Shown here piece after piece: positions 1 to 11,234 of a DNA stretch of 64,000 nucleotides. Numbering within the stretch: position 1 is the first letter of the stretch; the number at the start of each line of letters is the position of its first letter. The stretch covers positions 4,233,004 to 4,297,003 of the forward strand of contig NC_090191.1 of NCBI RefSeq assembly GCF_024679245.1. Reading direction: 5' to 3'. Both the position numbers and the translations under genes were made by a program. The notes under the pieces were generated by a model. It was not told the DNA's origin. It searched no databases and saw only the letters and a list, made by a program, of their open reading frames with translations. This stretch comes from Pseudorasbora parva. Its lineage: Eukaryota > Chordata > Actinopteri > Cypriniformes > Gobionidae.

Positions 1-220
1 GCCGCGCGAGACGAACCCTGTGAGAATCGTCCTCCGCTGCATGTTTTACTACATGCTGTTTGTATTTTGCAGAATAAGATTTTCTTTATGGGGGCATTTT
101 GTTTGTGTTCAGTCTTTCTAAGTTGTTGTCTATAAGTAAATATTAGGCTAGGAGCAGCATAGAGCGCATTCTCGCGGCTATATGTTTATTCTTGTCAGTC
201 AGTATGAATTAAATTTGATA

Positions 221-301
221 TATAAGTCGCACCTGACTATAAGTCGCAGGACCAGCCAAACTATGAAAAAAAGTGCGACTTATAGTCCGGAAAATACGGT
301 A
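221..301. repeat. Short fold-back repeat end (TATAAGTCGCAC motif)
   Basis: TATAAGTCGCAC at 221-232, a partial second copy at 239-247, and the inverse form at 272-284 followed by CCGGAAAATACGGT. This resembles the terminal part of a widespread fish interspersed repeat. The rest of the element was not found. Confidence 0.5.
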
Positions 302-840
302 ATCAACCTCAGTCCTGATCAAAACTACTAAATGTTTAAACAAAATCCTGGATTTTTAATCTTTAATTGCCAAATTATAACAAATAAATGATGTCACTGA
401 TTTGGGAAACACACAGAATGACTCTTTTCAATATCAAAAGTGATGGTGGACTGGATTATTTAACCTCTTATCAGTCTTGGGCAGGTCAAAGATTAGCAAC
501 ACCATCGGCTTTAATTAAAGACAATAAACATGAATTATTGCATATTAGTGCGCCCATATTGTAAAGTGTTACCATTTATTTTGTGACACAATATATAAAC
601 AATAATATATAATTATATATAACAATAATAATAATAATTAAACTAGAAATTGTCTCATTTGTCTGAAAAAACAAAAACTGTGGTCACAAACCAAGTTTTA
701 AAATGAAAGCCATGTTGAGTTGGTGTAAGGACACATCTGTGTGTGAGACCTGTGATTGATATTTACTGGCCAGACCAAGAACAGATGAGAGTTAAAGTGC
801 TCCTCAAACAGAGCAATTCAGAGAAACAGAGGAGAGAGTT

Positions 841-842
<2 letters not shown>
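301..842. other. AT-rich stretch, nothing recognised
   Basis: No open frame with recognisable domains, no TIR pair and no splice-flanked exon was found. Includes ATATAT-rich low complexity near 590-640. Confidence 0.4.

Positions 843-894
<52 letters not shown>
843..894. repeat. (TG)n microsatellite
   Basis: About 26 uninterrupted TG dinucleotides. The apparent open frame across it (poly Cys-Val) is an artefact of the repeat. Confidence 0.97.
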
Positions 895-896
<2 letters not shown>

Positions 897-2971
897 CCAG
901 TTCATGGGGTCCTCCGTATGAATCTGCCCTCCTCATGCGACACTAGAATCAATGATTTGGACTAAAACAAGATAAATCAAGATTAATGTTTATTTAGCCA
1001 GGTACAAATATCAAATAAAAGAATTAAAAATGACTTCATCATACGCAACTGATCAGCACACAATATTAACCACAATCACCAAATAATATAAACCTAGTTT
1101 CAAAGAGTCCTCATTTACTCGGCAGTAGAGACACACCGTAACCGTGTGTGTGTTCTGGATACAGATGCTTCCCTGAGTGGTTTGCCCCTTCTCCTTAAAT
1201 ACTCAACCAGAACAAAGAACAAGAAACATTCAGCACCCAAATATTCATGCAGCTTCTGGTTGACCTTCTCGTGACCTAATGCTCCCACCTATCCTCGGGT
1301 CCTGACAGCAAATGTTCATCAAAAGATCTGTATGAGCATCTCCCACACCAGAGGAACAAGCCCTGTGGTCATTATTATGACCTGTTCTACTGATGTGGGA
1401 ATGAAACCGGTTTACAATCACACCAACATGTTTTTAAGTTACGAATTAAGTTTGTAAAGTGTATAAATTGATCCAATATCTTACTGTAAACTATACTGAG
1501 ACTGTCAGCAGTGTTCTGATGTGTGTTTTATATGCATGTGGACTGAGACTATGTAGTTATATCGAGTGGATCGCATGATATGTTGTTGGCATGGCTTTGA
1601 GTCTTGAAAATGTGATCTTAGTGCTTATTAATCCACAGGTATTTTACTTTTATTTCCTTTTTATGTTCTTGCACTGTGAATAATGCTATAAGGTCTCAAT
1701 GTTAGTATTAATTCTTTCAAATGTTAAACATAATGAGTTCACATTGCATATGCTGGAGAGAGGGATATCTTGTGAAACATCCGTGAAGAGATATGATATC
1801 AGTGCGTATTAATCCACAGACGAGATCTGCTCCTGAGGCGGTATGGATGTCAATAAAACTCCCCTTTGATGAACAGCAGTGTGTGTGTCCTGGTCTTCTG
1901 TTAAACACAACGCAGAGAGAGAGCGAGAGCGTAATGGCGGTCAGCAGAGGACCGGTTACAAGTGCACAGCTGAACGTAATGAGTATCTTTGACAACAAAT
2001 GAGTGATGAACGAGTCCAAACTAATGTGACTGTGACAATGTCATGTCTAGGGGGACCACCTGCTAATAAGCCCAAGGGGGGACAAAGGGTGTGTTTCTGA
2101 GGGTCAATGTGGGACACGGCCTGGCGCGGCGGTTCCCCACCCCACGGGCAGATAGTGGTTTACCCGTTTCTAGCACATAGCTCCTTTCATGATATCTTAA
2201 TAATGCCCTATTCCCCTAAACATGTAATTGCTGATATATGCTCATGAATAGGCCAACCAATGTGTATTTTTAACATCATATTTTTAACATTCATTGACAG
2301 ATGCACGTCTACTTACGATTTACTTCATTATTTTACTTTACTTATTTTTCATTACAATTTATTCACTTTAAATAAATTATAATATAACATTATAGGATTA
2401 ACAGAAATTGTAGTTGCTCAACACCACAGGGACAGTTACAGATTAGATTACAGATTACAGATTGTGTCCTACAAGTACCCGCATGTTAAAAGTCCTACAT
2501 GTCACCAGAGAGAAGTGTATAATTGTAACTCAGTCCAGTTATGATTTACAAAACAAAAACCAGAAATTAGATAGTCTTGAAATTTCTTTTTGTGCAGACT
2601 TTTAAGATAATGCTAAGATGATATTTTCAGTTAAAGACTTTTACTGACATAGTCATATTGATTTGTCTCAAGTAAAATTAAAACACAATGCGCATATTTT
2701 ATGTAACACATCAATAATAATTTTAATGTTTTTCAAAAATACAAACAATTTTAAACAATATTCTACAATTTGAGTGAATCATTATTAAGTCTGTAACATA
2801 GAGGGGATTGAAATTGGTTCCAAATAAACAAAAAAACTAAGATAATGTTAAGTAAAAACACAAAATAAGGAACATTACAATTACAATGTAATTGCTAAAA
2901 TACTGCATGGTTTTACTGAAACGTATTAATATTTTCAATACAAAGGACTTAACCATGTAATACGCCAATAC

Positions 2972-2972
<1 letters not shown>
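895..2972. other. Unassigned intergenic stretch
   Basis: No gene recognised. A short phrase ending in TTAATCCACAG occurs twice (about 1629 and 1808), suggesting an old local duplication. Open frames on both strands at 1717-2019 lack domain signatures. A GC-richer patch at 2040-2160 was not identified. Confidence 0.35.

Positions 2973-3006
<34 letters not shown>
2973..3006. repeat. (GATT)n microsatellite
   Basis: Eight or more perfect GATT units directly next to the stop codon side of the open frame at 3007-3567. Confidence 0.95.
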
Positions 3007-3007
<1 letters not shown>

Positions 3008-3567
3008 CATTCAGTATCACTCAACATATAACTCAGCTTAAAGAACATGTCTATTAGCGAAAAGGTGCTGTGCAGCATAGGCATGTCACTCCACAAGAGG
3101 ACAAGACTCTTTGTACAGCATTCAAAAGGGTAGTCCTCTGGAATTGGGAAGTCATTATCAGAGTCGGAATCACTGCTGCTTTGAAGCCAATACTTTGAAT
3201 TTCGAATTTCAGCCTCCTCATAACATTTACGCAACTTAAGGCGGTTTTGTTCATGTAGCGTCTTGTTCCTGCAGGTTGATACGAACACGTAATCATCAGG
3301 CTTTGGTTCCTTACTGTCCTTTGTCACCTTGTACCTCACATTGGGCGTCGCTCCATCCCATTCGTTTATGTAATAGGTTTTACTAGCAACCCCATTAAGA
3401 TTGCTCCAAACACGTACTTGTTTGGTATGAACAAAGTTTTGTGTTCTAGGTGAGAAAAATTCACTAAGATTAGGTTTCAGGAGTGTTGCAAAACAAAATG
3501 TTTTCCCTGTGGTTGTGGAACATTGGAGGTGAATCGTTTGAAATGTAGGTTTGTCAAAAGAAAACAA
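3007..3567 (-). CDS. Hypothetical open frame, possible exon
   Basis: A 186-codon minus-strand frame with no family I recognise. The strongest part is the C-terminal two thirds: a Trp/Tyr-rich segment (VRVWSNLNG, TYYINEWDG), a Lys/Arg-rich stretch, then a serine/aspartate run (SSSDSDSDND) of the kind common in nuclear proteins. A pyrimidine-rich acceptor-like site ending in CACCTAG lies inside the frame near 3452. The real coding part may therefore start there, as an exon, rather than at the first Met. It could be an exon of a host gene or of an unidentified transposon. The microsatellite abuts its end. No neighbouring exon was identified. Confidence 0.3.
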
Positions 3568-5852
3568 ATAAGTTTAGTCAGACGTTTAGTAAAAATGCTT
3601 AAAATGATTTGCACAAACTTGCACTGACAACGACCAGATAGGAATCTTTACCTAAAAACAAATACCGCCGGGCAAATAAAATGTGAACAGTAATCTTGAT
3701 CATATGACTAAGAATAGGCAATGGGGGCGGGGGGGGGGGGGTGCGTATCACAATAAAGCGGACACTTTTTCTTATACAATGTCACTGCTTTCTTACTCTA
3801 GGCCTCTTGAATTTACGCAGAGTTTTGTGTCCCACATAATTCCTACAAAGAACATGTTTGGATTGTATCCGTATAGGGAAGAAGCAATGACAACAAGCTA
3901 TAAGTGATATCGATTCAATTGTGCCAAAAATAATAAAGGAAAAAGACATAAACAGTTGAAATAACGGATAACTTAGCTGGACCGGGATGCGTAAGGCAAT
4001 AGTAAAGAATATTAAAAATGGTAAGTGTGATAGTAGCGTACAAATATTCACAAGTGAAAGATAAATATAATTGTCTTTGTTTGATAAAAGCTTCATCTGG
4101 ATCATTGTACCGCATGATTGTTACATGCCTGATGTGATACTTTAAAAAGACCTAGGCCTATTCCAACATCACAGAGAAAGTATTTTTTCTAATAGTTTGT
4201 CAAAAGAAAATAATCTGGTTTTGTTGTATTTTAAAACATTGCTTTTTCTTAAAATCAAATGTATTTGGTAGCGTGATTGTCTTGTTTCACAATGTATTAA
4301 CTACATTTTTATCAGGCTGGTAAAAGTAGCATGAAACTTTGCAGAAATAGGAAAAGTACATTTTATAAAACAAAACGTACCAATTAACGGCTTTGTGTCA
4401 GAACACGGCGGATATGTAGATGCATTTGGTAAACTTTTTCTTCAAATTTTAAACTAGTGTCATACAGTGTTTTATTTTGCTATCTTACATATGTAGTGTA
4501 TCTTACAGTTGTGTGCATTGCAGCAAACATTATTGTCAACTAGGAGTTTAATTGATATTGAAACTTTGTAGAACTAAGAAAAGTAAAATATAGATCCATG
4601 GGACATGTACCATCTTTAAATGTAAGTTTAATTGTAAGGTTTTTATGCACAATTTTAAATGTTAAAGATTCACTCTGTGCTGTTTTGGTGAATAACAACT
4701 GAAATGAATGACTACCTTGCAGGGCCTGCAAAATCGTTGGGGTCAAAGGGCAATCTCCCTGCTAGCGTCATCCGCTCTCCCAAAGTCTGTTCATGCTGGC
4801 CAACAGACAAACTGTCTCAACAACATACATGAGCATTACATTTTCAAAATTCTATGCATTTTGAGTAGATAACTGATAGTATATTTTATGTAAAGGGTAT
4901 GTTTCCAAACTGATGAAGACCAGTTTGGAAGATGCAAAAATCATATGCGACTTACAATCCTAGATCACGGCTACCATAAAATGTTGGACTATTGTAGTAG
5001 TAGTATAAGATATGACCGGTTATTATTTAAAGATCGTGCTTAGACATAAGACGAGTAAAATTAAACGTTACTAATGCTGTGTCTTTGACCACAAATGACA
5101 AACTTTGTCGATGTGTTTCATAGCATGGGGTTCATACAAGATTAATCGTTTAAGACCTGCTTTGAATATTTGTAGAAATAAGATCTAAGATTTTATATTT
5201 TAAAAAAGCTAAAGTTTTTGAACAGACGATTTTAGTAAGAATATACTTTAGGTTGAATTTAAGGAAAATCATTCCTACAATGTGGCATCAGATCTTATAC
5301 GGATGTCTTATAGCAAGATAAAGAACATATGACTTTATTTAAACTTTAAAGATTGGCTTTAGATCTCATTTAAACTTTAAAGATTATACTTTGAAAGAAA
5401 ATTAGTACAAACTAAATATTGGCTCTGGAAAGGCATTGGCAGACAAACTTAACATGTGCTGTGACATGATGCACAGAGTCTCAGCTCTAACCCCTCCCGT
5501 CCAGAGAGGGTCTGAAGCATTCGTTTCATAGTGGAGTACTCTGGGAGGATCGGAGGGTGTTTTGGCTTAAACTATTTGCTTTTTATCTTCTTCAACTCTC
5601 TAAAAATTAAAGGTATTTTTATATTTATTTATTTTTATATTTATTATTATATTTCGCTAAAACTATAACTAAAAGTGTTCAAATAATTTGAGTAACATTT
5701 GTTTTTATTCATTTAAAATAGAGAAAAGTTAATTTTATAGAACCAATTACCGTGTTTGTGTGCGTGTGCGTTTCAGGTATTCCCCTGATCAAACTTTGAC
5801 CCATGAGCAAAACAGCTTATAAATTATATTAATTAATTTGTTATTTAATTAT
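3568..5852. other. AT-rich stretch, nothing recognised
   Basis: Only short open frames without domain signatures. A poly-G run lies at about 3729-3741. No TIRs or long repeats seen. Confidence 0.35.
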
Positions 5853-6352
5853 TTTTTAAAAGATGTGGAAAGTTAGATGCAGACTCTCTAAATATTATGA
5901 TTATGATATTACTAAATAATATCTCTAGATGATTTTTGTGAACATTGCGTTGCTTCATAAGCAGTGTGTTTTTTCTTCAACTCTATAAACATTTAATGCT
6001 TGTCGTGACCTGTGAGGCCCTATAGCCCAACTCCCACAGATGAGGTACGTTACAAAAGGGACGAATTGTGCCATATATTAGGCGAGATTTGAAGCGGATG
6101 GCAACAAGGTGTCAGGAATACACACCCACACACCCCAGCCCATGGGTAAGAGAGGCTGCTTCGGGAGACATTCAGGAAATAGGATGCCTACATGGTATGG
6201 GAACTTTGTTTTTAAAAGATGTGGAATGTTAGATGCAGGTTCACTAAATATTGCTAAATAATATCTCTAAATGATTTTGTGTGAACCGTTTCATACATTG
6301 TATTGCTTTATAAGTAGTGTTTTTTTACTTCGAATCTATAAACATTTAACTG
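5853..6352. repeat. Diverged tandem duplication, two ~145-bp copies
   Basis: Copies at about 5853-5997 and 6212-6352 share the order TTTTAAAAGATGTGGAA, GTTAGATGCAG, TAAATAATATCTCTA and CTATAAACATTTAA with scattered substitutions and indels. The spacer holds a GC-richer segment of unknown nature (6000-6200). Confidence 0.7.
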
Positions 6353-6570
6353 AGCGGTATTTTTGTGACTCCATTTTATTTCAAACTAAAATGGTTGGTT
6401 TAGGTTTTTTAATTATTGTTTTTATTAAACTATTTTATAAACATTCAACTTTTGTGGGGTAGATTTTCGTTTATATTATTTGAAAAGAAGAGAATGCTTG
6501 TGTGAGATACACTTGACAGTTTTTTCACATTACAGCATGATAATATGGAATGAGGAGGAGGGTCCCGATA

Positions 6571-6948
6571 GCCCGAACTTCAAAGGATAAAACTTTCCGT
6601 CACAAATATATATCATACCCTCTTCAAAGGATAAAGAACACCATATATTATCATTATTAACGACTTCAAAACATCATATATTATACCCTCTTCAAAGGAT
6701 AAAAACTTTCCGTCACAAATATATCATACCCACTTCAAAGGATAAAAAACATCTGTCAAAACATTATATATTATACTGGTAATCCCCATAAACCCCGGAA
6801 GGTCAAAGGGCACGTCATAAATTATACCCGTAATCCCCATGAACCCCGGAAGGTCAAAAGGTCACGTCATAAATCATACCGGAAACCCCTCCATGACCGT
6901 AACCCCGGAAGTTCAATCGGGCAAAAGGTCAAAGTCATAAATCTTTTT
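6571..6948. repeat. Degenerate tandem repeats (CTTCAAAGGATAAA and CCCCGGAAGGTCAAAGG units)
   Basis: The first half repeats CTTCAAAGGATAAA with CATATATTAT spacers four times. The second half repeats a unit with CCCCGGAAGGTCAAA and CGTCATAAAT three times. AGGTCA-type half-sites fall in direct-repeat spacing: positions 6800-6812 (one-base spacer) and 6851-6864 (two-base spacer). Confidence 0.75.
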
Positions 6949-7062
6949 GTCATAAGCCGCATCCTATTACTACTGGTGTTGTTAATTAACATTAACATGG
7001 AAATGCTAATATGAATAAAAATCTGTATAATAAAATACATGGGCGTAATTGTATTTTTACAA

Positions 7063-7096
7063 TTACCCCCCCCCCCCCCCACACACACACACACAC
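7063..7096. repeat. Poly-C / (AC)n low-complexity tract
   Basis: A run of about 16 C followed by an AC dinucleotide repeat. A T run follows shortly after (about 7108-7120). Confidence 0.95.
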
Positions 7097-7624
7097 TTTC
7101 AAATTAGTTTTTTTTTTTTAAACGCGCGCCGTCATCGTCACAGAGAAGTAGGACCGAGCAGAACAGAACCTGCCTGTCTGTGTGTGTCGATGCGCGTGTC
7201 CGCGTACAGGCAGGGACGTCTCGTGCACACTCTAAACAGTGTAAGCGCACTGAAAGTTCAACTGAGCAGCCGATATCGCAGTCAGTCATGAAACGCCAGC
7301 AACAGATGACTTAATGTCTTCATGGATGAAAAAAAGAAAGGAGATGAGTTGGTTGATTCAGTAAATTAGCTCAGGTCAGGGTCTAACGTTACTTATTTTT
7401 TTACAGTCTATGGTCTACACCTGTTGATGAGTGAAAGAATCCAAAATAATTAAAGATATTTGACTTTGAACAAAGACATTTGTTTTACTGTTTTCACCCC
7501 CCTCTCTCTTATCAGTGGGGCCGTTTGGGATTCCTAAAGACAAAGAGATGTTGAGGGCCTGTAGGCCAAATGGTGCCACACCTGTAGTACAGCCGGGGAA
7601 GTTTGGTCTGATTGGTCAGTTTGA
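7097..7624. other. CpG-richer patch and unassigned flank
   Basis: 7122-7290 has clustered CpG (ACGCGCGCC, GATGCGCGTGTCCGCG), unlike the AT-rich surroundings. No initiator or splice donor could be assigned, so it may be a promoter or a repeat piece. The segment from about 7500 to 7624 continues beyond the next element at 8683 and may belong to an LTR-like repeat. Confidence 0.3.
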
Positions 7625-8682
7625 GGGTGCGTTCACACTTGTAGTTTGGTTAGTTTGGTTCGTTCGGTCCGGACCAAAAAACAAAAACAAACATAATAGT
7701 CCTGGTCCACTTAGCGTTCACACGGGCATTTTTAACAACGAACCTAAAGTTACCGAACCAAAGGCACAGGGAGACGCTCACAACCTGATTGGTCGGCTTA
7801 TATGACGTAGGAGCTCGTTTACCGAACATTCAAAACAATGTTCTGTGCGGATTACACGCGCGGGCATTTTATGCGTGTACATATGGCATTATTTTTTACC
7901 AGAGAACTCATGAAGAGCTCATGAAATGTTCACAACATTCAAAACAACGCTGTGTGCTGGATTAAACGCGATCATTTTATGCGTGTAACACATATGGCAT
8001 TATTTCTTACCAGAGAACTCATGAAGAGCTCATGAAATGTTCAAAACAACGCTGTGTGCTGGATTAAACGCGATCATTTTATGCGTGTACATATGGTTTT
8101 ATTTTTACCCGCTGAGAACTCATGAAGAGCTCATAAAATGTTCAGAACATTCAAAACAGCAGCATGATTTCCTCCGTTGTGCAGAACAGAGACGGCCGTT
8201 CTGTCGTCTGTACCTGCTCATAATGGGCAACACAGGAACTTTGATGAGAAGAGCCAGGTATGCTTTTTGTGTGTTTTTTCTAGCATTTTCGAAACATGCT
8301 CGTCTGACCAAATATTGATTAGGCACTTCCTCGTTGCTTCACGTTTGCCCTCTAACGTTAAAGTTACTCATTTTGGATACACCGATCTTTCCGCGTCGTC
8401 AAATCAGCTGCATTATGCGTCGCATCTTGTGACATTACGTCCGGTTTTTGGTCCGTTTACATATCTTTGGTCCGTGTTGCGTTCATATATCTATCGAACC
8501 GCACCAGAGTTCGTTTGGAAGCGGACCGAGACCCATCTTTTTAGCGGTCTCGGTCCGCTTGTTTGGTGCGCACCAGGGTTCAGATGGCAGCGTTCACATT
8601 TGTTCAAATGAACCACACTAACCGAGCAACCGCACCAGGGTTCATTTTAATCGAACCAAACATGACAAGTGTGAACACACCC
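7625..8682. mobile_element. Non-autonomous DNA transposon, Harbinger-like
   Basis: Begins GGGTGCGTTCACACTTG and ends with its inverse, giving terminal inverted repeats of roughly 30 bp. The flanking TGA on each side (7622-7624 and 8683-8685) fits a 3-bp target duplication. Inside, CAAAAC-anchored units start at 7831, 7940, 8042 and 8152, so a subterminal unit of 102-110 bp is repeated. Open frames across it have no transposase motifs. Confidence 0.75.
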
Positions 8683-9070
8683 TGAATGTCTCAGGGTTTC
8701 AGTCACATGGTCAAGGGATGGATAAAAGAAGATTGCAACTTTTGCTCTGGGTCTTTGGCTCTGGGTCTTTTTCCTCTGATGCTGTCTCTTCTAGGGACCT
8801 TCTTTGGCTCTTCTCTTTGCTCTCTCTTTTTCTCTCTCTTTCTATCGCTCATGTAACATTCTATACATGCTAGGTACGATTAATGGTATAAGTTTTATCA
8901 TCTCATTCATCTATTTTGTAACTATTTTAAGTGTAATCATAACCGGATTTTGTCATTAAATTCTTTCAATTAGAAATGATTTGCTAACTAGTTTTGGTTT
9001 GGTATTGACTTTGAAGTGCTCCCTATTGCAATACAATATAGTCACATTAAAGCAACGCTCTCCCACATAT
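8683..9070. other. Possible LTR-like segment interrupted by the element at 7625-8682
   Basis: Together with 7500-7624 this reads as one piece: a GC-moderate head, a CT-rich tract (8760-8850), then an AT-rich tail with polyadenylation-like context. No matching second LTR, primer site or coding region is present. The call is tentative. Confidence 0.2.
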
Positions 9071-9134
9071 TTTGTATTTCCGTCGTTGGTATTTCCGTAA
9101 GTTGCAGTGGGTGGTTATAGACAAGAAATGTACA

Positions 9135-10132
9135 GTTTTCTACCATCACACTGATAACGTTTCTTTAGTCGTTCGGCAACCCTGCAGTCAGAACCACTGT
9201 AGGCGATCCACCCTTACACTACCATCAGTAACACACTATGCCGCCAGGGACTCAAATCCTGCAGTGCCAGACGTGTCACCCTGCTTAAGCCAGTACATGT
9301 TCCGGCCTGTCTGAAGTTTGCTATAGAGCATTTGGATAATCCAGAAGAGAGAATTGGGAGAATGTCATATGGTCAGATGAAACCAAAATATAACTCTTTG
9401 GTAAAAACTCAACTTGTCGTGTTTGGAGGAGAAAGAATAGTGAGATGTACCATACCTACTGGGAAGCATGGGGGTGAAACATCATGCTTTGGGGCTGTTT
9501 TTCTGCACAGGAATCAGGAATGATCTGTGTAAAGAAAAGAATGAATGGGGCTATGTATTATGAGATTTTGAGTAAAAACCTTCCATCAGCAAGTGCATTG
9601 AAGATGAAACGTGGCTGGGTCTTTCAGCATGACAGTGATCCCAAAAACACCGCCTGGGCAACAAAGGAGTGGCTTCGTAAGAAGCATTTCAAGGTCCAGG
9701 AGTGGCCTAGCCAGTCTCCAGATCTCAACCACCATAGAAAATCTTTGAAGGGAGTGTAAAATCCTGGAGGGAGTGTTGCCCACCCGAAGCCCCAAAACAT
9801 CAGTGCTCTGGAGTATGCATGGAGGAATGGGCCAAACTACCCACAACAGTGTGTAACAACCTTGTGGCGACTTACAGAAAACGTTTGACCTCTGTCATTG
9901 CCAACAATAACAAAGTATTGAGATGAACTTTTGTTATTGACCAAATACTGATTTCCCACCATAATTTGCAAATATCTTTAAAAATCTTCAAAAATCAGAC
10001 AATGTGATTTCTGGATTTTATTTCTCATTCTGTCTCTCTAATTGAAGTGTACCTATGATGAAAATGACAGGCCTCTCTCATCTTTTTAAGTGGCAGAACT
10101 TGGCTGACTAAATACTTTATTGCCCCACTGTA
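9135..10132 (+). pseudogene. Tc1/mariner transposase remnant with 3' TIR
   Basis: Decayed Tc1-family transposase. One frame gives the DNA-binding-domain tail and the WSDETK-like first catalytic block region (9240-9390). A shifted frame gives MLWGCFSAQ at 9484 and the second catalytic block HDSDPKNTA followed by [10 protein letters not shown] (about 9630-9730). The expected third catalytic Glu region after LN is scrambled, and several frameshifts are present. The right end closes at ATACTTTATTGCCCCACTG followed by TA, the usual Tc1 terminus and target dinucleotide. The matching left TIR was not found, so the element is 5'-truncated and inactive. Confidence 0.85.
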
Positions 10133-10421
10133 TGTATGCCAGAATCTGACTGATAGCCATCGTTTATTTAGGACAAAAAAAGTTTCCACGTTTTCTAAGG
10201 ATGTCAGCTTTCAGATGCTCCGTAATAGCTGCGCACTCCCACACAATACACCTTTAGCTGCTCGGTTTTATTCAGAATAACTCTGTATAACAAATGTAAT
10301 TTATTAATATTGTAACAACAATGAGTCTCTGGGAATAATTAATTCAAATGGAGGGCAAATTCATGAACCTATGAATATGATTTGCTTGTCGTACACACAA
10401 TATTAACTTATAACGGGACCT

Positions 10422-10860
10422 TTAAAGCTACACTGTGTAACTTTTTTAGTTTATTCTTAGCTAAAAACACTTAGTTCTTTCAAAAATATATCTGCTCATT
10501 AATGTATATTTACTTCTTCCAAGTAATAAAGTATTCTTGTATGTTTATAATATGCCATTAAAAATACATACGGGTGAGGGGTTCGAATGCCGGTCGCCAT
10601 GTTGCTCCTCCATCTCGACAGTAAATTAGCCAAACAGGTACATACCCGTAAATTCAAGCTTCGGCTTTCGCGTTTTAACACTCAATGGCACTCATGGACG
10701 AGGTCTAAAAAAAACGAGCCATGTTAATCTTGGACTAAATCAGCCACCGTAGGAGTTCAAACGAAATCGGAATTGAGAGGAACAGAAACTATTATTCACT
10801 AGATGGTCATATACCTTTTCACCGCTAGATGGGGGGAAATATCACACAGTGTAGCTTTAA
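10422..10860. mobile_element. Short TIR element (MITE), intact copy
   Basis: Perfect 17-bp terminal inverted repeat TTAAAGCTACACTGTGT and its inverse at the right end. It has no coding capacity. A second copy in inverse orientation lies at 13797-17550, where it is split by two other transposons, which makes this copy the reference for the uninterrupted form. Family not determined. Confidence 0.85.
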
Positions 10861-11194
10861 TCATGTAAAAGTAACCTTAATCCAAATCGATTTCAGTCAT
10901 CCGAATTTTCCTCTCGTCTTGGGAGTGGAAATTTAGATTTCTTCATTGAATATCAATCTTACAAACTTGAAGAAACATTAATCTCTTTTATCAGGACAAA
11001 TAATATTTCATAGGTTTGTACAATTTGTATTTCTGAAATAGTAATATGAAAATCAATGAAATTATTGGATTTTAATAAAACAACTAGAGTATACAAACTA
11101 CGATTTACACACGGGAAATATGCATATACATGTAGGTAGTAAAACAAACTTGGCACAAACAGGGGAAAATAACACTTAACGAATAATATAAAAG

Positions 11195-11234
<40 letters not shown>

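Noticed and set aside
743..946. Open frame through the (TG)n tract
   Set aside because: The poly Cys-Val stretch comes from the microsatellite.
8177..8611. 144-codon frame in the Harbinger-like element
   Set aside because: No transposase motif, and it spans the subterminal repeats and TIR side. Chance frame.
10575..10595. Possible tRNA B-box (GGTTCGAATGCC)
   Set aside because: No A-box or cloverleaf around it, and it lies inside a MITE whose second copy has a changed sequence at the same place.
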